NCBI GenBank assembly: GCA_014380505.1
Contig: JACMJT010000220.1
Span: 1-7,221 of the forward strand
Origin: Hyphomicrobiales bacterium
GTDB lineage: Bacteria; Pseudomonadota; Alphaproteobacteria; Rhizobiales; Aestuariivirgaceae
Reading direction: 5' to 3'
Length of the DNA stretch: 7,221 nucleotides
Shown: piece after piece, positions 1-6,286 of the stretch
Position numbering within the stretch: the stretch's first letter is position 1
Layout of the letters: each line of letters starts with the position of its first letter
The notes under the pieces: generated by a model
What the model was told of the DNA's origin: nothing
Seen by the model: the letters and a program-made list of their open reading frames with translations, nothing else
The model's database searches: none
Program-made: the position numbers and the translations under genes

Positions 1-1116
1 CATCCCCGCATGGAGGATTGGAAGTGGACAAATCTCCGCACACTGATTGACCGGCCCTATCCACCGCGCCTGAAAGTTGAAGCAAAAGCCGCCCATGTCG
101 CGCGGCTGATCAAGGCGTCATGCTTTGGCCGCATGGCGGCCTCGCGGATGATCTTCGTCAACGGCCACTATGATGCCGCCCATTCAAAGCTGGCTAACGG
201 CGAGGCCGTCTCACGGATTAAGGCCGACGAGCCGGTGCTGCACATGAATCAGGCCTTCACCACCGATGGCGCACGGCTGACGCTCTCCGGCACCGTCGAC
301 ACACCGGTTGAACTCCTGTTCATCGCCACCGATGCTGAGCCGCGCACCATTGCCACCCGCAATGTGATCGAGATCGCGGCGGGCGCTTCCGCCACCATTA
401 TCGAGACCCATGTGGGCGAGGGCGCCTACCTCGCCAACAGCGTCACCGAAATCGTTCTCGGCGATGGCGCAAGGCTCGACCGCATCAAGGTAGAATGTGA
501 AGCGGCGACGGCGCTGCATCTCGCCCACGCCCATGTGACATTGGGCAAGAATGCCACGCTCCGCGACTTCACGCTGACCTCGGGCGCCCGCGTCAATCGC
601 CAGAATGGCACTTACGTGTTCACAGGCGAGGGCGCGGATGCAAAAATCTCCGGCGCCTATCTGCTGGCGGGCAAACAGCATGCCGACACCCGCCTCGTCG
701 TCGATCATGCGGTGCCCCGTTGCATCAGCCGCGAACTATTCAAATGCGTGATGGACGAGAACGCCCGGGGCATCTTCCAGGGCAAGGTGATGGTGCGCCC
801 CCATGCCCAGAAGACCGATGGCAAGCAATCCAGCCACGCGCTTCTCCTGTCCGACATGGCGGAATTCGACGCTAAGCCCGAACTGGAAATCTTTGCCGAC
901 GATGTGGTCTGCGGTCATGGTGCCACCTCGGGCGATCTCAACGAAGATCATCTCTTTTACCTGCGCTCGCGCGGCGTGCCTGAATCCGAAGCAAAATCGC
1001 TGCTGATCTCGGCCTTCGTGGGCGAGGCCTTCGAGATTATAGAACACGACGGCATCCGCGAAGCGCTCACCGCCTATGCCGAAACCTGGCTGAGCCAGCA
1101 TAGGAAGGGAAAATGA
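1..1116 (+). CDS. sufD: Fe-S cluster assembly protein SufD (5' partial)
   Basis: SufD is a beta-helical scaffold subunit of the cytoplasmic SufBCD complex, which builds Fe-S clusters with the SufC ATPase. The frame is open to base 1. The residues before the first ATG (base 10), HPR then MEDWKWTNLR, match the internal family motif of the type PTRR-x-E-x-WKYTDLR, so the ATG is internal and the true start lies left of the window, probably a few tens of codons away. The C-terminal signature is clear: an RGIFQGK stretch (about residues 253-259 counting that ATG as 1), a block around GKQSSHALLL, then CGHGATSG with C301 and H303 (the conserved Cys/His of SufD), followed by LFYLRSRG. Its stop overlaps the next start as ATGA. 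Identification as SufD rather than SufB rests on these motifs and on the position before sufS. Confidence 0.93.
   Translation, partial: HPRMEDWKWTNLRTLIDRPYPPRLKVEAKAAHVARLIKASCFGRMAASRMIFVNGHYDAAHSKLANGEAVSRIKADEPVLHMNQAFTTDGARLTLSGTVDTPVELLFIATDAEPRTIATRNVIEIAAGASATIIETHVGEGAYLANSVTEIVLGDGARLDRIKVECEAATALHLAHAHVTLGKNATLRDFTLTSGARVNRQNGTYVFTGEGADAKISGAYLLAGKQHADTRLVVDHAVPRCISRELFKCVMDENARGIFQGKVMVRPHAQKTDGKQSSHALLLSDMAEFDAKPELEIFADDVVCGHGATSGDLNEDHLFYLRSRGVPESEAKSLLISAFVGEAFEIIEHDGIREALTAYAETWLSQHRKGK
1102..1110 (+). promoter_or_regulatory. Ribosome binding site of the membrane protein gene
   Basis: A purine-rich run, AGGAAGGGA, sits inside the last codons of sufD, ending two bases before the ATG at 1113. 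It supports that start even though the start overlaps the sufD stop. Confidence 0.6.
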
Positions 1117-1769
1117 CAGCCGTAGGTCAATCCGAGAATCGAGCTACGTCCGTCTTTCGGATTATCTGGCTTAGCGTGGTCGCGCCACGTCAGGCTGTTC
1201 GTGGGCTCGCGTCATTGGCCGACGTGCGTCAGGCGTGTTTGGCCATTGTCGCCTTAAGTGTTGTGGCCGTGACAGCCGCCTCTGCAGTTGCAAGTTGGGT
1301 CGAGTTAAAGGATCAAATCGATCCAAACCAATTTACTTTCTTTGTTCCGGGGCAAGCCATTGCCGAGACGGCAGCGTGGGGAGGCATCGAAGTAGTATTT
1401 GGAATTGTGTTCTTTCCGCAGACAATTCTGATTTGGAAATACTTGTTCGGATTCAAAGGCAATTCTCGTGCAGTATGGGTGGCAACTGCGGCCTGCTATG
1501 CATTGATGGTATTTATTGATCCGATTGTGACGTTTATTCCGCTGCTTGCATCGGATGCAGCCAAAGAATCTGCTGAATGGATCGCTTTGACCGGGTATTT
1601 TGTTGTCGCGACTGGATTTGGTTCTTTCTATTATAGCGAGGCACTTGCAATTCCGCTTTTGAAATCGGCATTGTTGAACGTTGCAGTGCTCGCTATTGTG
1701 TTGATCGGTGTGATCCTCCTCATGGTGCTTGGATTTGCAGTGCTGGAAAATAACGGTGCGGCGCTATGA
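1113..1769 (+). CDS. Multi-pass membrane protein, possibly Yip1-like, inserted in the suf operon
   Basis: I do not recognise this as a known SUF component. The 218-residue product has a short polar N-terminus and about five hydrophobic segments (roughly residues 41-62, 89-108, 120-145, 157-175 and 188-212), so it should be an inner-membrane protein. The N-terminal pattern IIWLSVVAPRQAVRGL followed by several helices resembles bacterial Yip1-domain proteins, but this is a weak resemblance by eye. No cysteine motif or other metal ligand set is visible; the only cysteines are C42 and C128. It overlaps the sufD stop and the sufS start by ATGA junctions, so it should be translated with the operon. 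Its base composition is unlike its neighbours: bases 1381-1440 are 23/60 G+C and 1501-1560 are 26/60, against 34/60 for 2101-2160 in sufS. That suggests later acquisition. The gene is intact and has a good ribosome binding site. Function unknown. Confidence 0.8.
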   Translation: MTAVGQSENRATSVFRIIWLSVVAPRQAVRGLASLADVRQACLAIVALSVVAVTAASAVASWVELKDQIDPNQFTFFVPGQAIAETAAWGGIEVVFGIVFFPQTILIWKYLFGFKGNSRAVWVATAACYALMVFIDPIVTFIPLLASDAAKESAEWIALTGYFVVATGFGSFYYSEALAIPLLKSALLNVAVLAIVLIGVILLMVLGFAVLENNGAAL

Positions 1770-3001
1770 ATATTATTCACAGAACTTTCAACATCGCCGC
1801 CGTCCGCCGCGACTTTCCGATTCTGTCACGCGAGGTCCATGGCAAGCCGCTGGTCTATCTTGACAATGCAGCTTCAGCCCAGAAGCCGCAAGCCGTGCTC
1901 GATGTGATGATGAAGAGCTACACGCAAGAATATGCCAACGTCCATCGCGGCCTGCACTTCCTCTCCAATGCCGCGACGCAATCCTTCGAGGACGCGCGCG
2001 AAAGCGTCAGGGCCTTTCTCAACGCTCCGTCCAAGGATCAAGTGATCTTCACCCGCAATGCGACGGAGGCGATCAATCTCGTGGCCCAGAGCTTCGGCGG
2101 CCTTGTCATCGGCGAGGGCGACGAGATCGTGCTGTCGATCATGGAGCACCATTCCAACATCGTGCCGTGGCACTTCCACCGCGAGCGCCGTGGCGCCGTC
2201 ATCAAATGGGCGCCCATCGACGATGACGGCAATTTTCTGCTCGATGAATTTGAGAAACTGCTAACGCCGAAAACCAAGATCGTCGCTATCACCCACATGT
2301 CGAATGCGCTGGGCACGATCGTGCCGGTCGCTGAGGCGATCAAGCTCGCCCACGCGCGCGGCATTCCCGTGCTCGTCGATGGCAGTCAGGCGGCGGTGCA
2401 TATGCCGGTCGACGTGCAAGCGTTAGATGCCGATTTCTACGTCTTCACCGGCCACAAGACCTACGGGCCCACCGGTATCGGCGTGCTCTATGGCAAGGTC
2501 GAACATCTGAAGCGCATGCCACCCTATCAGGGTGGCGGTGAGATGATCAGCGAGGTGACGACCGAAAGCATCACCTATAACGATCCGCCCCACCGCTTCG
2601 AGGCGGGAACACCCGCCATTGTTCAGGCGATCGGTCTTGGCGCGGCGCTGGATTACATGCGCGGCATCGGCCTTGCCAACATCGCCGCCCATGAGGCGGG
2701 CCTCCGCGATTACGCCATGCAGCGCCTTTCCCAGATCAACTCGCTGCACATCTATGGCCGCGCCAGGGACAAGGGCGCCATCGTTGCCTTCAACATGGCG
2801 GGCGCCCACGCCCATGACGTGGCGACCGTCATCGACCGGGCAGGGGTGGCCGTGCGCGCCGGCACCCATTGCACCCAGCCGCTACTCGCTCGCTTCGGCG
2901 TCACCGCCACCTGCCGGGCCTCCTTCGCCATGTATAACACTCGCGAGGAGGTTGACGTGCTGGCGGAAGCCCTTATCTCTGCACAAAGGATTTTCCTGTG
3001 A
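1766..3001 (+). CDS. sufS: Cysteine desulfurase SufS
   Basis: This PLP-dependent enzyme (class V aminotransferase fold, group II NifS-like) converts L-cysteine to alanine and a protein-bound persulfide, giving sulfur for Fe-S clusters in the cytoplasm. The 411-residue length is normal. Visible landmarks are the N-terminal substrate/cofactor motif YLDNAASAQKP (31-41), the EHHSN motif with the cofactor-stacking H129, the PLP-phosphate/pyridine region VDGSQA (D205), the Schiff-base lysine K231 in TGHKTYGPTGIGVLYGK, and the catalytic C369 in RAGTHCTQPLL. All key residues are present. The ATG at 1766 overlaps the previous stop and gives the usual short leader before the conserved DFPIL segment. 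The first roughly 20 bases are AT-rich like the gene before it. It overlaps sufT by a GTGA junction. Choice of SufS over IscS rests on the motifs and the suf context. Confidence 0.96.
   Translation: MNIIHRTFNIAAVRRDFPILSREVHGKPLVYLDNAASAQKPQAVLDVMMKSYTQEYANVHRGLHFLSNAATQSFEDARESVRAFLNAPSKDQVIFTRNATEAINLVAQSFGGLVIGEGDEIVLSIMEHHSNIVPWHFHRERRGAVIKWAPIDDDGNFLLDEFEKLLTPKTKIVAITHMSNALGTIVPVAEAIKLAHARGIPVLVDGSQAAVHMPVDVQALDADFYVFTGHKTYGPTGIGVLYGKVEHLKRMPPYQGGGEMISEVTTESITYNDPPHRFEAGTPAIVQAIGLGAALDYMRGIGLANIAAHEAGLRDYAMQRLSQINSLHIYGRARDKGAIVAFNMAGAHAHDVATVIDRAGVAVRAGTHCTQPLLARFGVTATCRASFAMYNTREEVDVLAEALISAQRIFL
2985..2990 (+). promoter_or_regulatory. Ribosome binding site of sufT
   Basis: AAAGGA lies inside the last codons of sufS, seven bases before the GTG at 2998. 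It supports the use of GTG and coupling to sufS translation. Confidence 0.6.
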
Positions 3002-3366
3002 CCGAGACCCTTGCCCAGACCGTGGCCGCAACGCCGCCCACCGCCATCCCGCCCGACGACTTGGCGCGGATGACCGACGATATCGTGGCAGCACTCAAAA
3101 CCGTCTTTGACCCGGAAATCCCGGTGGACATCTATGAGCTCGGCCTCATCTACAAGGTCGATATCGACGACGACCGCAACGTGGCGATCGAAATGACGCT
3201 GACAGCTCCCGGCTGTCCGGTGGCGGGTGAAATGCCGGTATGGGTGGAAAATGCCGTTTCGACGGTCGCCGGTGTCGCCAGCGTAAAAGTAACCATTGTT
3301 TTCGATCCGCCATGGGATCATAGCCGCATGTCCGATGAAGCGCGCGTCGCGCTCAATATGTGGTAA
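2998..3366 (+). CDS. sufT: SUF system DUF59/MIP18-family protein SufT
   Basis: A 122-residue member of the MIP18/DUF59 family, which acts in the maturation of Fe-S proteins and is often encoded in suf operons of alphaproteobacteria. After a variable leader (about 1-22) the domain shows DPEIPVDIYELGLIY (38-52), the signature TLTAPGCP with C73, and FDPPW (102-106), then a C-terminal segment ending in MW. The single conserved cysteine is present. The start is a GTG at 2998 whose last two bases lie in the sufS stop (GTGA). It has an AAAGGA ribosome binding site at 2985-2990, seven bases upstream, which decides the start. The exact biochemical step is not settled by sequence. PaaD and other DUF59 proteins share this fold, but the neighbours favour SufT. 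Confidence 0.9.
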   Translation: MTETLAQTVAATPPTAIPPDDLARMTDDIVAALKTVFDPEIPVDIYELGLIYKVDIDDDRNVAIEMTLTAPGCPVAGEMPVWVENAVSTVAGVASVKVTIVFDPPWDHSRMSDEARVALNMW

Positions 3367-3375
3367 GGTGAAGTG

Positions 3376-3753
3376 ATGGCAACCACAAACCCCCGTCCCC
3401 GTCCGCAGGCCATGAAACTCACCGAGGCCGCCGCCCGCCGCGTCCGCGAAATCATGGCCAAATCCGAAAGTCCCGTCGCGGGGCTTCGCATTGGCGTCAA
3501 GAATGGCGGCTGCGCTGGCATGGAATACACCATGGAATGGGCGGCGGAGCAGAAGCCCTTCGACGAAATCGTTGAAGACAAGGGCGTCAAGGTTCTGATC
3601 GACCCCAAGGCCATTATGTTCCTGCTTGGCACCGAGATGGATTTTCAGGCCACCACACTCAAATCCGGCTTCGTGTTCAACAACCCGAACCAGACCTCCG
3701 CCTGCGGCTGCGGCGAGAGCGTGCAATTGAATCCCGCGACAACCGCGGCCTGA
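3376..3753 (+). CDS. sufA: A-type Fe-S carrier protein, HesB/IscA/SufA family
   Basis: A-type carriers bind a cluster or iron through three conserved cysteines and pass it to client apoproteins. All three are visible in the 125-residue product: C46 in GVKNGGCAGMEY, and C110 and C112 in the C-terminal ACGCGESV. The N-terminal helix (MKLTEAAARRVREIM) and the FNNPNQTSACGCG ending are standard for the family. A GTG directly precedes the ATG (3373), so a start one codon earlier is possible. I choose ATG 3376 because an AAGG at 3365-3368, overlapping the sufT stop, is seven bases upstream. It follows sufT by nine bases, so it belongs to the operon. ErpA is a close relative, but the suf position favours SufA. 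Confidence 0.93.
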   Translation: MATTNPRPRPQAMKLTEAAARRVREIMAKSESPVAGLRIGVKNGGCAGMEYTMEWAAEQKPFDEIVEDKGVKVLIDPKAIMFLLGTEMDFQATTLKSGFVFNNPNQTSACGCGESVQLNPATTAA

Positions 3754-3770
3754 TCCGATAAACAAACCGG

Positions 3771-4247
3771 ATGGGCAATTTCGTCCTGGCAGTCGCGATT
3801 ATCTTCGGCGGCTGGTGGCTTCTGCGCAAGCTCGCCAGTTCCCAGCCGAGACAAGTACGCGGGCTCACTCGGAAACTTGCTGGCGGCGCCATCATCACGG
3901 TTGCGGGTTTTCTGATGCTACGGGGCGCCTCCAATATCGCCATTCCGCTTTTCATTCTGGGAGCAGGCCTCGTGGGCGAAACGGCGCTGTTTCCCAATGG
4001 CTTGCAATGGCCCGGCGCCGATCGCGCGCCTCCACGGCAAGCTCCCGCCTCACGGGGATCGATGACTCGCGATGAGGCCTATGCAGTTCTGGGGTTAAAA
4101 CCGGGCGCCACCGTTGCCGATGTCCGCGCCGCCCACCGCCGTCTCATGAAGGACTTTCACCCCGACCATGGCGGCAGCAACTACCTCGCCATCAAGATCA
4201 ATCAGGCCAAGGATCTGCTGTTTCAGGATTTGGGCGCCACCACGTAG
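3771..4247 (+). CDS. Membrane-anchored J-domain protein (Pam18/Tim14-like)
   Basis: J-domain proteins stimulate the ATPase of Hsp70 (DnaK type) and direct it to a place or client. The 158-residue product has hydrophobic segments at about 3-17, 36-50 and 56-71, a Pro/Arg-rich linker (81-96), and a C-terminal J-domain (about 98-151). The invariant HPD tripeptide is at 130-132, within KDFHPDHGGS, followed by KINQAKDLL. The order (membrane segments first, J-domain last, with the HPD-x-GGS and KIN-x-AKDLL features) is that of mitochondrial Pam18/Tim14 and its alphaproteobacterial relatives, not of DnaJ, which has the J-domain first. The G/F region and zinc finger are absent. It starts 17 bases after sufA and may be read with the operon; the ribosome binding site is weak. 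Its last 25 bases overlap the convergent carboxypeptidase gene. The client is unknown; a link to Fe-S assembly is only contextual. Confidence 0.88.
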   Translation: MGNFVLAVAIIFGGWWLLRKLASSQPRQVRGLTRKLAGGAIITVAGFLMLRGASNIAIPLFILGAGLVGETALFPNGLQWPGADRAPPRQAPASRGSMTRDEAYAVLGLKPGATVADVRAAHRRLMKDFHPDHGGSNYLAIKINQAKDLLFQDLGATT

Positions 4248-5656
4248 CAGGTCGTATTTACACGCGCCAATTGCTTGCAAGCCTCCCGTGCTGCCTTCTC
4301 GGTGAACCCTGAAAAGCGGGCGCGGTAGGTGGTCTTGTCACCTTTCTGCACTGTCACGGTGAAAGCGGGCTTGCCCCGCAATTCAGTGGGGCCGTCGGCG
4401 CGGAGCTTGGTGAGCCTCGAGGCCGCGTCCTTCTTCGTGGCGTAGGCGCCAATTTGGATGTTCCAGGCCCCGGCGGGCAATGATGCGACAGTTTTGGTGG
4501 CGGGCTTCTTGCTGGCAACGGATTTCGTGGTTACGGGCTTCACGTCCGCCTGTTTGGTTTGCGGCTTTACTTCAAACGGCAGCTTCTTGGGCAGGACTGA
4601 GGGCACCAGGGTCGCTTCGATGATCTTTGGTTCCGGCTTTTTTTCTGGGACAGCGGTTTCGGCCTTGGCGGTGGCAGCGGTTTTTACATCCCCCGGATGC
4701 TCGCCACCGGTGGAAGATTGGGCGGCCTCGGCCATGGCGGCCGCCAGTGGATCGATAGCGCCCGTGGAAGATCCAGCCAGCGCCGCGATGGTCTTGCCGT
4801 CGACGCACTTGGGAAATGCCTTGTCGAGCATCTTCTTCATGTAGGCGTTTCGCGCCTTGCCCGAGGTTCCCCCGAGGACAACGCCGACGATACGTTTGTC
4901 ACCGCGTTTAGCCGAGGTCGTGAGGTTGAAGCCGGAGGCATGGATGTATCCGGTCTTGATGCCATCGGTCCCGGCATATTTGCCGAGCAGCCGGTTATGG
5001 GTGGCGGTCGTGCGCCCCCGGTAGGTGAAGGCCATGGTGCGGAAATAGGGATAATACTGCGGGAAGTCGCGCTGTAGGCGAAGGCCCAGGGTGGCCATGT
5101 CACGCGCCGTCGTCACCTGCGCCGGATTGGGGAGCCCTGAGGCATTGCGGAACACCGTGCGGCTCATGCCGAGGCGCTGGGCCGTGCGGGTCATGCGTTC
5201 GGCGAAGGCTGCTTCGGTGCCGCCGAGAGATTCGCCCACGGCCGCCGCCACATCGTTGGCGGACTTCACCACTAGGGCCTTGATCGCCAACTCCACAGAA
5301 ATTTCCGCGCCGGGTTTCACCCCAAGTTTCGATGGCTGCATGCGTGCTGCCCGCGCCGACATGACAATGGGCGAGGTGAGCTTGATCTTGCCCGATTCGA
5401 GATCCTCGAAGACCAGATAAAGCGTCATCATCTTGGTAAGTGAAGCCGGATGCCGGCGCCCGTCAGGGTCGACGGATGACAGAACCTTGCCGGTTCGCGC
5501 ATCCACGGAAATGGCGGAAAAGGCCACCTTGGCAACCCCGGGTTGCGCCAGCACAAATGCCCCAAAAAGCAGGATGAGGGAGAAGAAAACGCCCCGCCAC
5601 AGGAACTGGCAACCGGGGGCTGACACGCGCCGAAGCGCCGCACCAATAAAAACCAT
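4223..5656 (-). CDS. D-alanyl-D-alanine carboxypeptidase (PBP5/6 type) with SPOR domain
   Basis: This family S11 serine peptidase removes the terminal D-Ala from peptidoglycan pentapeptides in the periplasm. The 477-residue product has a hydrophobic signal or anchor segment (about 22-42) and then the catalytic domain with all three penicillin-binding motifs: S72-LTK (nucleophile S72, K75), S132-A-N134 and K234-T-G236. A long Lys/Pro/Ala/Thr-rich linker (about 297-395, with TKSVAS and TKTVAS near-repeats) leads to a SPOR domain (about 396-474, starting WNIQIGAYATKKDA). SPOR domains bind septal denuded glycan, so the enzyme is probably recruited to the division site. The ATG at 5654-5656 has a GGAG five bases upstream on the minus strand. 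DacA, DacC and DacF are all used for such proteins, so I give no symbol. The usual amphipathic C-terminal anchor of E. coli PBP5 is replaced by the linker and SPOR. Confidence 0.94.
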   Translation of the reverse strand: MVFIGAALRRVSAPGCQFLWRGVFFSLILLFGAFVLAQPGVAKVAFSAISVDARTGKVLSSVDPDGRRHPASLTKMMTLYLVFEDLESGKIKLTSPIVMSARAARMQPSKLGVKPGAEISVELAIKALVVKSANDVAAAVGESLGGTEAAFAERMTRTAQRLGMSRTVFRNASGLPNPAQVTTARDMATLGLRLQRDFPQYYPYFRTMAFTYRGRTTATHNRLLGKYAGTDGIKTGYIHASGFNLTTSAKRGDKRIVGVVLGGTSGKARNAYMKKMLDKAFPKCVDGKTIAALAGSSTGAIDPLAAAMAEAAQSSTGGEHPGDVKTAATAKAETAVPEKKPEPKIIEATLVPSVLPKKLPFEVKPQTKQADVKPVTTKSVASKKPATKTVASLPAGAWNIQIGAYATKKDAASRLTKLRADGPTELRGKPAFTVTVQKGDKTTYRARFSGFTEKAAREACKQLARVNTTCYVVAPKS

Positions 5657-5791
5657 GCTGACTCCACCTGTCCGGCTGCCCCGCCGGTCCCGTACACATA
5701 GACGTCTGGCCCGCCCCCAGCCAATTAACCTTCGCTGCCGTTACAGAGTGGTAAACAGCCCGCGAATCCACTTTAAACCAAATTCGTTATG

Positions 5792-5802
5792 TTGCAATGC
5801 AA
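5792..5802. promoter_or_regulatory. Palindrome TTGCA-A-TGCAA, candidate operator
   Basis: A perfect inverted repeat around one central base (5797), just upstream of the -35 box of the phasin promoter. It contains TGC-N3-GCA, the kind of TGC/GCA half-site described for the PHA regulator PhaR. The assignment to PhaR is an inference from the gene it precedes. Confidence 0.45.
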
Positions 5803-5809
5803 AATAAAC

Positions 5810-5837
5810 TTGACAAAAATGGTGCAGTGCATATATT
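5810..5837 (+). promoter_or_regulatory. Sigma70-type promoter of the phasin gene
   Basis: A perfect -35 box TTGACA (5810-5815) is followed after 16 bases by TATATT (5832-5837), which matches the -10 consensus at five of six positions. The predicted transcript start, about 5844, gives a leader of about 40 bases. Such a near-consensus promoter fits the high expression known for phasins. Confidence 0.75.
5823..5831. promoter_or_regulatory. Palindrome TGCA-G-TGCA between -35 and -10, candidate operator
   Basis: A second TGCA-N-TGCA inverted repeat, centred at 5827, exactly 30 bases from the centre of the first. It lies inside the promoter spacer, so a protein bound here would block RNA polymerase. 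This fits a repressor site. Confidence 0.5.
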
Positions 5838-5884
5838 CGCCCTATCGAGTTGCGTAACCCCTGCTAACCCTATGGAGACATTAG

Positions 5885-6232
5885 ATGATCAAGTCGTTTG
5901 AAGAATTGCAAAGCATCGGCAAAGGCAGTTTTGAAGCCTATGCCGCCTCGGCCAATGCCCAGACCAAGGGTTTCCAGGCCATGGCCCAGGACGCTGCCGA
6001 ATTCTCCCGGAAATCGTTCGAAACCAGCACCGCCGCTGTCGAGCGCGCCACTGCCGCCAAGTCCATCGAGACGGCCCTGGAAGTCCAGCAGGGCTATGCC
6101 AAGGAGGCCTATGAGGCCTTAGTCGGCCAGATGAGCAAGTTCGGCGAGCTTTACCTCGCCACCGCCAAGGAGGCCTACAAGCCCTTCGAAGCCAGCTTCC
6201 AGGCGTTCGGTATCAAGACCGCCGGTAAGTAA
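5885..6232 (+). CDS. Phasin family protein
   Basis: Phasins are small amphipathic helical proteins that coat polyhydroxyalkanoate granules and affect their number and size. The 115-residue product has no signal peptide and is rich in Ala, Glu, Lys and Phe. It is predicted to be almost wholly helical, with the family-typical segment IETALEVQQGYAKEAYEALV (61-80) and regularly spaced aromatic residues on helical faces. The length suits the short alphaproteobacterial phasins. A GGAGA ribosome binding site at 5874-5878, six bases before the ATG, fixes the start. The gene stands alone with its own strong promoter and a strong terminator, as expected for an abundant granule protein. The polymerase and regulator genes (phaC, phaR) are not in the window, so the link to PHA rests on family resemblance. 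Some phasin-like proteins serve other roles. Confidence 0.87.
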   Translation: MIKSFEELQSIGKGSFEAYAASANAQTKGFQAMAQDAAEFSRKSFETSTAAVERATAAKSIETALEVQQGYAKEAYEALVGQMSKFGELYLATAKEAYKPFEASFQAFGIKTAGK

Positions 6233-6254
6233 GTTTAGGCGTCCACTGAGTTTG

Positions 6255-6285
6255 GCCCGTCGTGCACCGCACGGCGGGCTTTTTT
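6255..6285 (+). terminator. Intrinsic terminator of the phasin gene
   Basis: An 11-base GC-rich stem (6255-6265 paired with 6269-6279, one G-T wobble) with an ACC loop is followed by six T residues (6280-6285). It starts 22 bases after the phasin stop. No T-tract follows the hairpin on the minus strand, so it is a poor terminator for the convergent gene. Confidence 0.92.
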
Positions 6286-6286
6286 A

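Larger units (their letters stand above)
5657..5884. promoter_or_regulatory. Divergent intergenic region between the carboxypeptidase and phasin genes
   Basis: This 228-base stretch has no gene I can support. Its right half (about 5770-5850) is markedly AT-rich and holds the phasin promoter and two palindromes. The left half must hold the minus-strand promoter of the carboxypeptidase gene, but I see no convincing -35/-10 pair for it. Confidence 0.6.

Noticed and set aside
211..708. A 165-codon minus-strand frame opposite sufD
   Set aside because: It is a shadow of sufD, with no motif and no ribosome binding site worth noting.
736..1101. A 121-codon minus-strand frame opposite the 3' part of sufD
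   Set aside because: It overlaps the strongly conserved CGHGATSG region of sufD and has no support of its own.
2752..3765. A 337-codon open frame on the minus strand opposite sufS, sufT and sufA
   Set aside because: It lies antisense to three well-identified conserved genes with intact motifs. Its translation has no recognisable domain and the His/Gly/Ala-rich look of a GC-driven shadow frame.
4458..5077. Plus-strand frames opposite the carboxypeptidase gene
   Set aside because: The minus-strand product has all three catalytic motifs and a SPOR domain. The plus-strand frames are low-complexity shadows.
5722..5755. TTAACC and GGTAAAC words that suggested a CtrA site or a minus-strand promoter for the carboxypeptidase gene
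   Set aside because: The spacing does not fit TTAA-N7-TTAA, and no -35/-10 pair of reasonable quality and spacing could be set, so no site is called.
5855..5870. Direct repeat TAACCC in the phasin leader
   Set aside because: Two six-base copies ten bases apart are too short to distinguish from chance.
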